Source: Dysgonomonas sp. 216
Lineage (GTDB): Bacteria; Bacteroidota; Bacteroidia; Bacteroidales; Dysgonomonadaceae
Direction: 5' to 3'
Length of the DNA stretch: 64,000 nt
Assembly: GCF_010501065.1 (NCBI RefSeq)
Contig: NZ_QVMM01000001.1
Span: 45,083 to 109,082 of the forward strand
The notes beneath the pieces are model-generated. The model was not told where the DNA came from. It saw only the letters and a list, made by a program, of their open reading frames with translations, and did not search any database. The position numbers were made by a program, and so were the translations under genes. Of the stretch, positions 18,635 to 25,922 are shown piece after piece (the first letter of the stretch is position 1; each line of letters begins with the position of its first letter).

Positions 18635-19840
18635 TTAGATTTTAAATTCTTCTATATCAATTTCACCATTCACCCACTTTTCGAATAGAGATATCCACCG
18701 CACTGCATTCTGCAAAGTTTGGGCTCCTGATGTTTTACCTTTCCACGAAACATTCAGAAAATAACAGCCTGCCGAATCGACCATTGTATAAGGTAGACTG
18801 CCTGATATTTTAATCAGATCGTTAAGATCCGGAAATAAAACATATACCCTCAGCATTTCAGGCATTACCCTGTAATTACGGGCATAAACAAGCTGTATAG
18901 TCCAAGGTGTTGCACTGTTTATATTTACCACAAAGCTAACAATCCCGTTCTCTTTCATATATACAGCATCGGGAAAAACCTCCTCTATGACAGCCTTTTC
19001 GGCTTCGAGCAGTTGTGGTGTTACATCGTACCAATTAACAGCAAAATTGTGTACCCTTTGTGCAGGCATAATACGAATAATGCTACGAGTTTTTCTCCTA
19101 TACTCTTTTACTTCCGATTCGGGTATACCCGAAAAATAAAAATCGGAAGACAATTTTTTTATTTTCTTAAAGCCTTGAAACCAAAGGAATACCACAAATC
19201 CGGCAAACATTAAGAACAACAGAGGTATAGCTTCCAAATGAGTATCTGACAGATTACTCATTAAAAACAAAATTACATCGTAAACACCATGCAAAAGCAC
19301 AGCAACGCCAAACGATAGCCAAAGATATTTATTCTTATGTTCGGGCACAAAGCGTGCATAAGAGAAATAATACCCCATTGCAACACCAAACAAAGCATGC
19401 CCGGGTACAGACAGCAGAGCACGGCCGATACCCACGCCAACGCCTCCATTCAGAACATACAAGACATTTTCGACTGCGGCAAATCCCAACGACACAAATA
19501 CGGAGTAAATTATTCCGTCAAAACGTTCATTAAATTCTGCACTATTCCATATCAATAAATAAAGAACAGCAAATTTTACAAATTCCTCAGGAATAGCGGC
19601 TTGCACAAAAGCTGTATAAAACGAGCTTAAAACTGGGTCGTCTACTGTTATACCAAGACCAACAGCTTCGAGCCCCTTGTAAACTATAAGTAATACAGGC
19701 GCAGTTAACGCCCCCAGACCAAAGGCCGTTAACAAGAGAGGTAAAGGTTCCTGCTCGTATTTATCTTTCTTATACACAAATACGAGTATAAGAACTACCG
19801 GCAACAAAGAGACAAATAAAAGATATATATATTGCACCAT
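18635..19840 (-). CDS. PrsW-type membrane protease with C-terminal E2-like domain
   Basis: 401 residues. Residues 1-225 have about eight membrane helices and the PrsW glutamic-type protease motifs: EEFVK (85-89), FDGIIY (107-112), ENVLY (124-128), H148xxxG, and HGVYD (184-188). PrsW proteins cut membrane substrates such as anti-sigma factors. Residues about 255-401 are a soluble domain that also ends the proteins encoded at 19842 and 21678 (FPDAV start, PWTIQLVYARNY, then WISLFEKWVNGE). Its pattern fits a UBC/E2-type fold; C359 (AGCYFLN) is near but not at the canonical site. One base separates it from the JAMM gene, so the two are translationally coupled. Confidence 0.8.
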   Translation of the reverse strand: MVQYIYLLFVSLLPVVLILVFVYKKDKYEQEPLPLLLTAFGLGALTAPVLLIVYKGLEAVGLGITVDDPVLSSFYTAFVQAAIPEEFVKFAVLYLLIWNSAEFNERFDGIIYSVFVSLGFAAVENVLYVLNGGVGVGIGRALLSVPGHALFGVAMGYYFSYARFVPEHKNKYLWLSFGVAVLLHGVYDVILFLMSNLSDTHLEAIPLLFLMFAGFVVFLWFQGFKKIKKLSSDFYFSGIPESEVKEYRRKTRSIIRIMPAQRVHNFAVNWYDVTPQLLEAEKAVIEEVFPDAVYMKENGIVSFVVNINSATPWTIQLVYARNYRVMPEMLRVYVLFPDLNDLIKISGSLPYTMVDSAGCYFLNVSWKGKTSGAQTLQNAVRWISLFEKWVNGEIDIEEFKI

Positions 19841-19841
19841 A

Positions 19842-21662
19842 CTATCTCAATTTGAACTCTATCAACCCAATTAGCCCGGCATTCCACTTTTCAAAGCTAT
19901 TTATCCATGTTAAAGCTCCTTCCAAGGCCGAAACCCCACTGATAAGTTCCTCCTGCATTTCGCGCGTTACATCAATGTAAGGTTCCCCAACTTCATCAAT
20001 ATTGATATATGGCAAGTCTATCCGATTTTTAAACACTATATCCTTCAGGTCGGGCGATATTATATATGCTCTCAACCCTCCATGTTTACTATTATAATGA
20101 CGATCATAAGCCAATTGTATATGCCACAATATATTAGTCTGATATTTAACAACAAAGGACAACACCCCATCGTCAACCGACTGCTCGGCATCGGGAAAAT
20201 GATATGCTATAGCCTGAACTTCTTTCTTATACAAATCGGGATTCGCCTGAAACCAGTATTTAACCTGTTGCCCGGCCAATTCTTTATCCTTAGCTTCCTG
20301 TTTCTTCTTTTCCATCCAATCGATTACAGCCGGAACAACCTGCAAAGCTATTAAGGATAACAATAAGAATATAAACACGCCCCAATAGAACGAACTGAAA
20401 AACACGATACCATTATACGATAATTCGGGAATAAAAGCACAAGCTCCGGCAGACAAGAACAGCGCCATCAAGGTAAACAACCACATCCGCTCATATACCC
20501 ATCGGGTTGGGAACAACACATTTAGAATAGACAATAAGAACAATACAAATACACCCAAAATAGAATATTTCACAACTCTTTTGTAGTCATTATTCTTCGT
20601 AACACTAATATTATCTTTTTCGGCTTGCAATTGTTTTGCAATACTTTCTTTTCTCGCTTTATCTTTATGATCGACCGATAATTTTTCCAGATACAGAACA
20701 TTAAGTGAGTCGCGGGCTTTAATCGAGTCTATTATAAACCCTCTCATATTAATATCAATATATCTATCGTACAGCACCGAATCGCGTTTGGTTACAATTA
20801 AATCATCCAGAGTGGGTAACTTATATTCCTTATCAAAAGAAATTGTATACAATTCAATCAACGAGTCTTTTTCGGCAGAAGTAATATCAATATCCCCAAA
20901 TCCTAAGAGTTTATAGGCAACTTTAAATTCCGATACTTTATCTTTCAGCTTATAATCGGAATAACCTAAGAAAAAAGTAAGTAGCAAACACAAAAATGCA
21001 ACTAGAGCAAACAAAGCTTTAGGATGCACAAACGTCTTCAACCCCGACTCCGAAACACCTGATTGTGTTTTTATTGTCACTCTCTCTGCTTTATAATCGT
21101 TCGACAAAGTTTTTTTGATCGGATTTTTTTGCATCTCACACTCAGGGCTTAAGCCCTTTTCCGGGAAATGTTTCCACTCAAAATACTCTTCGGGAATAAG
21201 GTCATTACCAACAGCAACCTCTACCCTATCGTATTTTAACGGAGACGATACATGATACATTGTCAATCTGAAGCGAGGATCGATATTTACAAGCCCCGAT
21301 ATTGCACCTTTTTCATTCAGCCCTGCAAAAACAGCATTTGTTTCATCGTCCGTACCCGAAAAAGAGTCCATGCTCCCCGGATGACGATGCCACAAGCCCA
21401 ATAAACTCAGTTCGTGTTTGTATTCCGAAGCCACAGACTGGGCCAGATAATTTACAAACTTTTCATCGTACTCAAAATATGCGAATTGGAAAACAGAATT
21501 CCATCCGGGAGGCAAAACCTCCATTACAATCCATATTCCATTATCAAGAATATGCCCCAATAAAATACCACCCGTTTCGAGTGGTTCTTTTCTAAAACTT
21601 TCGTTTACGATTGCATTATATGCTTTATCGGAGAAAACAACAGTGTGGCAACTATTATTCAT
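19842..21662 (-). CDS. Membrane JAMM/MPN+ metalloprotease with C-terminal E2-like domain
   Basis: 606 residues. N-terminal JAB/MPN+ domain (about 1-160) with a complete JAMM zinc site: E29 (ETGG), H92 and H94 (WHRHPGS), S102 and D105 (SGTDD). Such domains cleave ubiquitin-like proteins or process their C-termini. A membrane helix follows at about 216-234, then a long charged, partly coiled-coil region (240-370), three more membrane helices (about 373-395, 400-420, 428-455), and a C-terminal domain (465-606) homologous to the ends of the 18635 and 21678 proteins (WHIQLAYDRHY, WINSFEKWNAG). This copy lacks a cysteine at the expected E2 site, so it may be a binding (UEV-like) version. In the operon it is next to PrsW and E1. 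Confidence 0.85.
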   Translation of the reverse strand: MNNSCHTVVFSDKAYNAIVNESFRKEPLETGGILLGHILDNGIWIVMEVLPPGWNSVFQFAYFEYDEKFVNYLAQSVASEYKHELSLLGLWHRHPGSMDSFSGTDDETNAVFAGLNEKGAISGLVNIDPRFRLTMYHVSSPLKYDRVEVAVGNDLIPEEYFEWKHFPEKGLSPECEMQKNPIKKTLSNDYKAERVTIKTQSGVSESGLKTFVHPKALFALVAFLCLLLTFFLGYSDYKLKDKVSEFKVAYKLLGFGDIDITSAEKDSLIELYTISFDKEYKLPTLDDLIVTKRDSVLYDRYIDINMRGFIIDSIKARDSLNVLYLEKLSVDHKDKARKESIAKQLQAEKDNISVTKNNDYKRVVKYSILGVFVLFLLSILNVLFPTRWVYERMWLFTLMALFLSAGACAFIPELSYNGIVFFSSFYWGVFIFLLLSLIALQVVPAVIDWMEKKKQEAKDKELAGQQVKYWFQANPDLYKKEVQAIAYHFPDAEQSVDDGVLSFVVKYQTNILWHIQLAYDRHYNSKHGGLRAYIISPDLKDIVFKNRIDLPYINIDEVGEPYIDVTREMQEELISGVSALEGALTWINSFEKWNAGLIGLIEFKLR

Positions 21663-21677
21663 TTGCTTATTATTTTA

Positions 21678-22463
21678 TTATATGCCACGATGTTGGTTAA
21701 ATGCTTCTTTAGACAGGTCGCCCGACAACACCAACTCGAAAGCCATTAGCCATTTTACCGCCCATGCTATAACCGATGCCGCTGACGACACCTGCTTACC
21801 TGCCTTAACGTTGTCGGCCTCAGCCGTACACAAATATAGTTGATTATTACTATCGCGTAGCAGATGGGTTGGTTGCCACCCTAAATCGCCTATCAGTTCG
21901 TCAATATCGGGTTCAACCAAATATACCCTAACCGAACTACCCATTACCTGTTGCGGATGGTTGTTGTTATAAATAGCCATTATATGCCACTTGTTATCGC
22001 CCAAGCAACCAATATTCAAACTGCCTACCCACGCGAAACGTCCATCGTCCAGTTTATCGAGTTCAAATCCAGGGAAAGCCTGTTGCATTGCAGCCTTCTC
22101 GGCTTCCAACAATCCGGGATCGCGATCGTACCACTGACTAACAGCCAATTTTCCGGGAGGAATTACAATGCCTTTCTGACCATTATCATCCGTTACATTC
22201 CCGTCTGTCCCGATTGGAATTTTCTGTCCTTCGAGCAATTTTTTCTTTAATTCCTCACGTTTTTTCTTCAAAGCCTCATCATCAGCCAGCTTTCCGGGAG
22301 GAATCACAATACCCTTCTGTCCGCTATCATCTGTCACATTTCCGTCTGTCCCGATTGGGATTTTCTGTCCTTCAAGCAATTTTTTCTTTAACTCCTCGCG
22401 CTTCTTTTTCAAAGCCTCATCATCGGCAAAACGCCCCACCGGAATATATATCTTGTTATTCAT
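21678..22463 (-). CDS. Tandem-repeat protein with E2-like C-terminal domain
   Basis: 261 residues. Residues 7-53 and 54-100 are two nearly identical 47-residue repeats (DDEALKKKREELKKKLLEGQ helix, then a polar GTDGNVTDD turn and IPPGKLA), with a partial third unit at 101-107. Residues 108-261 match the C-terminal domain of the JAMM and PrsW neighbours (WYDRDPGLLEAEKAA, WHIMAIYNN, VRVYLVEPD, WAVKWLMAFELVLSG). In this copy C212 lies in QLYLCTAEAD, close to where E2 enzymes carry their catalytic cysteine, so it is the best candidate for an active E2. No membrane helix. It is 15 bp before the JAMM gene. The E2 assignment is inference from pattern and context. Confidence 0.65.
   Translation of the reverse strand: MNNKIYIPVGRFADDEALKKKREELKKKLLEGQKIPIGTDGNVTDDSGQKGIVIPPGKLADDEALKKKREELKKKLLEGQKIPIGTDGNVTDDNGQKGIVIPPGKLAVSQWYDRDPGLLEAEKAAMQQAFPGFELDKLDDGRFAWVGSLNIGCLGDNKWHIMAIYNNNHPQQVMGSSVRVYLVEPDIDELIGDLGWQPTHLLRDSNNQLYLCTAEADNVKAGKQVSSAASVIAWAVKWLMAFELVLSGDLSKEAFNQHRGI
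22164..22445 (-). repeat. Two 141-bp tandem repeats inside the E2-like gene
   Basis: The coding sequence for residues 7-100 repeats with a period of 141 bp (47 codons, frame kept). Copies differ at scattered, mostly synonymous positions, for instance TCGAGC against TCAAGC, which suggests an old duplication under selection for the protein. Confidence 0.9.
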
Positions 22464-22504
22464 GTCTTAAAATATTAAACCTATCCTAGTTTGTTATTAA
22501 ACAG

Positions 22505-22672
22505 TTAAAATAAATCTTTCAATTCGTCATACTCAACAGCTTGCTTCCATTCATCACCAACCGATGGCACACAAACCAACACATCGGGCAATAAACCGAA
22601 ACTCCTCACCTGCCCTAATGTATAAGGCCCGTACTGTTGTTCGTCCAGTTCAATATAATATAATTTGTCCAT
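22505..22672 (-). CDS. 55-residue GYF_2-domain protein, first gene of the E1/JAMM operon
   Basis: Begins at ATG 22672 and ends at TAA 22505-22507. The whole protein is one GYF_2/DUF4339-type domain: YYIELDEQQYGPYTLGQV followed by LLPDVLVCVP and a closing tryptophan region (EWKQAVEYDEL). GYF_2 domains are small binding modules common in Bacteroidota membrane proteins; here it stands alone. It is the first gene after a consensus promoter (22705-22735) and 41 bp before the repeat/E2-like gene. A binding or adaptor role in the system is inference. It is short and would be missed by a length cut-off. Confidence 0.8.
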   Translation of the reverse strand: MDKLYYIELDEQQYGPYTLGQVRSFGLLPDVLVCVPSVGDEWKQAVEYDELKDLF

Positions 22673-22704
22673 CTATGTTTTGTTGAATATTATCACACAC
22701 TTTT

Positions 22705-22735
22705 CAAATTTAATTTTTTTTTCATGTTCAACAAA
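22705..22735 (-). promoter_or_regulatory. Consensus promoter of the E1/JAMM operon
   Basis: On the minus strand TTTG (22735-22732), 19 bp, TAAATTTG (22712-22705), an exact match to the Bacteroidota consensus, about 33 bp before the GYF_2 start. A 10-bp inverted repeat (22678-22687 with 22727-22736) brackets it and overlaps the -33 element, so it may be an operator. Confidence 0.8.
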
Positions 22736-22859
22736 ATATTTAACAGCAAACCAAACACAAATCTATCTAAACAAAAGTTTTTAGTTAAAAAATATTTCCG
22801 ATTAAACCTTTTATAAAATATTCTATCTAACCGAATATAAACCAGATAAAAAACAAGTT

Positions 22860-23624
22860 ATGAAAAAGTTATTATTGTTAATATTTATTCTTGCAGGAAT
22901 TTCATCTGCTTCTTTTGCCGGTGTTTCTCAACAAGAAAGAAAGCAACGCCAGAGAAACGACAACATGACTAAAGAACTGAATTTAACCGAAGAGCAACAA
23001 AAAAAGATTGATGCTTTAAGAACTGACTTCAGAGACAAAGCAAAAAAAATAAACGACGACAAAAAGCTCAATGATAGCGATAGAAAAACAAAAAGAAATG
23101 CCATCAGAGAAGAGCACCAAAAAGCAATAAAAGAAGTGCTTACTCCCGAACAACAAGAAAAATGGGAGAAAATGCGCAAAGATCGCCCCAGCAATCGCAA
23201 AATGCGAGACGGAGACGCTAAAAAGAACAAAGAATCAGGACAAAGAATGAATAGAGGTAAAGGAAAAATGCAGGCTCAACACAGGGCTTCAAAACCTCGC
23301 ATGGATTTAAACCTAACCGAAACACAAAAAAACTCGATTAAGGAATTAAGAGAAGAATATAAAATTAAACGCAAAGCTTTAGCTTCGGAAAGACAAATAA
23401 AGATAGATCAGATTCTTACCCCTGAGCAAAAAGCAAAGCGTGAAGAATTTAGAAAGCAAAGACCTCAAAATATAAAAGGCGATAAACCCTTTGCAGGCAA
23501 AAGAAACCCTAAAATGGAAAGAAAGCTTGATGACGAATCGTTGAAAAAACTAAAAGATCTAAACAACAGGTACAAAGAAGACAAAAAAAAGATATTGAAC
23601 GAAGCTAAAAACACAAATAGCTAA
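22860..23624 (+). CDS. Spy/CpxP-like LTxxQ periplasmic protein
   Basis: 254 residues. Signal peptide 1-20 (ends SSASFAG), then an all-helical, very charged protein with four LTxxQ motifs in two pairs (LTEEQQ/LTPEQQ and LTETQK/LTPEQK) separated by a basic linker (RMNRGKGKMQ). Spy/CpxP-type proteins act as periplasmic chaperones or sense envelope stress. The two-pair layout suggests an internal duplication of one Spy-like unit. Single gene with a strong terminator; divergent from the E1/JAMM operon, from which it is separated by 187 bp. Confidence 0.8.
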   Translation: MKKLLLLIFILAGISSASFAGVSQQERKQRQRNDNMTKELNLTEEQQKKIDALRTDFRDKAKKINDDKKLNDSDRKTKRNAIREEHQKAIKEVLTPEQQEKWEKMRKDRPSNRKMRDGDAKKNKESGQRMNRGKGKMQAQHRASKPRMDLNLTETQKNSIKELREEYKIKRKALASERQIKIDQILTPEQKAKREEFRKQRPQNIKGDKPFAGKRNPKMERKLDDESLKKLKDLNNRYKEDKKKILNEAKNTNS

Positions 23625-23680
23625 GTTCCAAAACTCACAATACTTAAGGTGTATTCTTTATTCTCAAATGTGGACTTTGG

Positions 23681-23720
23681 CAACCGGAAAACATCAGACA
23701 TTTTCCGGTTGTTATTTTTT
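23681..23720 (+). terminator. Intrinsic terminator after the LTxxQ gene
   Basis: Arms 23681-23691 and 23701-23711 (CAACCGGAAAA and its complement, 11 bp), 9-nt loop, T-rich tail to 23720. Confidence 0.9.
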
Positions 23721-23727
23721 ATCTTCT

Positions 23728-24588
23728 TCAGGTTAAAGTTATTTGCTTAACCTCTTCAAAGTTTATTTGCTGCACAGCCTGTTCCACATTTATCCATTTA
23801 TAGTCGGTCAGCATTTTTTCGAACTTAGGGTAAGCCCCCTTTATTCCGTAGTACGACTTAAAATAGCGCATTCCCGACAAGTGCTTAAACCGAGGTTGTT
23901 CGTAATCGAAATCACGCATATGCAAATAAGTCATGTTATAATCCGACTTATTCATCAACCGCTTAATAAGCCGGTACGGAAACAGCCTGAAATATCCGCC
24001 ACCACCAAACACAAACTGTTTTCCGAGCACTTCGCCCGTGTTAATGGGAAACTCTTTTAACGTATAATCTTTATATTTCACCAGTGTTGGAACAGCCTCT
24101 CCAAAAGAAGGGAACCCTCCAAAACTTCGGGTTGTGGGAAATATCGAACAATCGCTTTCAATTCCATTTTGCGCCAACACTTCAAAAGCCCATGTCGCAT
24201 CTTCCGAAATAGTAAATGCCGGAGCCCTGAACGACACAGCCTTCTCGCCCGTCACATTTTCTATACTGTCTAATGCCATTCGTAAGTCATCGTTAAACGA
24301 CTCGGGCGTCATTTCCCTCACAAAAAAATGTTTGTCGCTATGGCAAGCAATTTCGTGCCCTCTCTGGCGTATTCGTTTCAACACATCGGGATATGTACGG
24401 GCAATCCAACCCAAACAGAAAAATGTAGCTTTAGTATTCAACTCGTCCAACTTATCCAATACACGCGGTAAATATAAATCGACCCTCGACGGATAATTGA
24501 GCCACGTATCTTCGGTCGAAAAAATATCGAAGTGATACCACTCCTCTATATCGAAAGTTAGTATATTTATTTGTCCTGCTTTTTTCAT
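23728..24588 (-). CDS. Polysaccharide deacetylase (NodB fold)
   Basis: 286 residues, no signal peptide. NodB motifs: TFDIEEW with the catalytic D13, HSDKH at 83-87 (metal ligands), RAPAF and the C-terminal YLHMRDFDYEQPR region. The DIEEWYHFD start and overall length match the subfamily of deacetylases found with exopolysaccharide and exosortase gene clusters. It removes acetyl groups from N-acetylated sugars or lipid-linked precursors. Its start overlaps the stop of the acetyltransferase gene upstream by 4 bp, so the two are translated together. Confidence 0.85.
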   Translation of the reverse strand: MKKAGQINILTFDIEEWYHFDIFSTEDTWLNYPSRVDLYLPRVLDKLDELNTKATFFCLGWIARTYPDVLKRIRQRGHEIACHSDKHFFVREMTPESFNDDLRMALDSIENVTGEKAVSFRAPAFTISEDATWAFEVLAQNGIESDCSIFPTTRSFGGFPSFGEAVPTLVKYKDYTLKEFPINTGEVLGKQFVFGGGGYFRLFPYRLIKRLMNKSDYNMTYLHMRDFDYEQPRFKHLSGMRYFKSYYGIKGAYPKFEKMLTDYKWINVEQAVQQINFEEVKQITLT

Positions 24589-25415
24589 ACAGTATCTAAA
24601 TCTATCAATTGAATAAAAATATCATCTTTATTTATTTGAGGTATATTACCTGTTAAATCCTTAAACACCAAATTAAACGGCGGACGCTTCACAAACGAAG
24701 GCATATTAAAATAAAAACCACCCGAAGTATCGGCGCCTAAACCTATATAGAGATTTAACGGACGTAAGCCAATACTTTCCGACACCGATTTTGATATTAC
24801 ATCAGATAATTGAGCCTTCGATAATGTTTGTGCAAAAAAGGATATTGGAGTTTTTACTATTCCTGCCGCATCGTAACAATACTTATTTGCTGGGTTTTTC
24901 AAGCGCCAATTCCATTGAGCCTCATCCCATGTTTTATAACAATTAAAGTCAGTTTTTTTATAAATATTTTTCCCGAAACCAAGCTTTACTGTTAATGGAG
25001 ATATTAAATAAAACCCAAAATACTTAAGAAAGCCATGAGAACTGTTTGCATTAGGAACCGCAATCATAAAATCGAATCCGTTTTCAGCAGCGTATTCAGC
25101 AGTTTTTTCTCCTAAGACGGTAAACAACTTCTTACCCCGATAATTTATGTTTGTCGACACATTTATGCACAACAACCCTTTACGTTTCGCTCCGAACAGG
25201 TTTAACTCGATGGGCAGAGCCGCAAAGTGCGACACTATACGTCCGTTGTCCCAAGCATTAAAGCCTTCCATTGCACCTAAAGGATTTTCGGCATACTGCC
25301 ACCGTATAAAATCGAGTGTAAATTTTTCGTTCTTCGGAAAAGTCTCTTTCAAAAAACGGGTAATCTCAATCAACGAGTCCTCATCCGTTTCTATTTTTTT
25401 TATAGAATACTCCAT
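24585..25415 (-). CDS. GNAT-family acetyltransferase
   Basis: 276 residues. Residues about 1-160 have the GNAT pattern (EITRFLKETFP, NAWDNGRIVSHFAALPIEL, then LLCINVSTNINYRGKKLFTVLG as the acetyl-CoA binding region, and NGFDFMIAVPNANSSHGFLKYFGF as the C-terminal strand with YFGF). The rest is less conserved. It is fused by a 4-bp overlap to the deacetylase, so the pair may tune acetylation of the same surface polymer; this is inference. A -7 box TACTTTTG lies 40 bp upstream. Confidence 0.75.
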   Translation of the reverse strand: MEYSIKKIETDEDSLIEITRFLKETFPKNEKFTLDFIRWQYAENPLGAMEGFNAWDNGRIVSHFAALPIELNLFGAKRKGLLCINVSTNINYRGKKLFTVLGEKTAEYAAENGFDFMIAVPNANSSHGFLKYFGFYLISPLTVKLGFGKNIYKKTDFNCYKTWDEAQWNWRLKNPANKYCYDAAGIVKTPISFFAQTLSKAQLSDVISKSVSESIGLRPLNLYIGLGADTSGGFYFNMPSFVKRPPFNLVFKDLTGNIPQINKDDIFIQLIDLDTV

Positions 25416-25454
25416 ATCTAGTTTTGGTCAAGATTCAATAAATGAATTAAATAC

Positions 25455-25462
25455 CAAAAGTA
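25455..25462 (-). promoter_or_regulatory. -7 box for the acetyltransferase/deacetylase pair
   Basis: Minus-strand TACTTTTG (TAnnTTTG), 40 bp before the start at 25415. The -33 element is weak. Confidence 0.45.
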
Positions 25463-25589
25463 AGAAGTTTTTTTCAGACCCTACACATCTTATTACGTCA
25501 TTTTTCAAATTGTACACTATCCCTAAAAGGCATTATAGAAAAAAAATTAAAAGAACCCTTCTAAAATTTAAGAACTTAATCGTAATATT

Positions 25590-25621
25590 TTTGGAATTAT
25601 AAAATAATCTACCTACTTTTG
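25590..25621 (+). promoter_or_regulatory. Promoter of rpmH
   Basis: TTTG at 25590-25593, 20-bp spacer, TACTTTTG at 25614-25621, then ATG at 25668. Confidence 0.75.
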
Positions 25622-25667
25622 CAACCCGATTCGAAACAGAAAATAATAACGATAATAATATAAAGCA

Positions 25668-25820
25668 ATGAAAAGAACGTTCCAACCATCGAACAGAAAG
25701 AGAAAAAACAAACATGGTTTTCGCTCTAGAATGGCTACCGCTAACGGACGCAGAGTGCTTGCTTCGCGCAGAGCAAAAGGAAGAGCTAAACTTTCGGTTT
25801 CTGACGAGTACAGCAAATAA
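25668..25820 (+). CDS. rpmH: Ribosomal protein L34
   Basis: 50 residues: [18 protein letters not shown], then [17 protein letters not shown] and [15 protein letters not shown], an unmistakable L34 of the large ribosomal subunit. ATG at 25668, TAA at 25818-25820. A good promoter precedes it. No rnpA or dnaA follows; instead the next gene is CvpA-like. The gene is too short for a usual 60-residue cut-off, and the ORFs on the opposite strand over it are spurious. Confidence 0.97.
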   Translation: MKRTFQPSNRKRKNKHGFRSRMATANGRRVLASRRAKGRAKLSVSDEYSK

Positions 25821-25879
25821 TAGCCTGTAAAGATATTATTGCTTAGGCAATAGCTAAAGTAAGGATTAAAAATAATTCT

Positions 25880-25887
25880 TACTTTTG
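25880..25887 (+). promoter_or_regulatory. -7 box for the CvpA-family gene
   Basis: TACTTTTG, 35 bp before ATG 25923; no clear -33 element. Confidence 0.45.
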
Positions 25888-25922
25888 TTGTTTATATATA
25901 CACAACAAAACATCTGAAAGAC

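Noticed and set aside
22164..22445. CRISPR array or mobile repeat
   Set aside because: Only two units of 141 bp inside a coding frame; no spacers, and the repeats encode protein.
22505..22672. GYF_2 mini-protein as the missing ubiquitin-like modifier
   Set aside because: The pattern is GYF_2, and it ends in ELKDLF with no GG or processing site.
25533..25816. Open frames on the minus strand over rpmH
   Set aside because: rpmH is clear on the plus strand; the antisense frames are AT-rich shadows without a known family.
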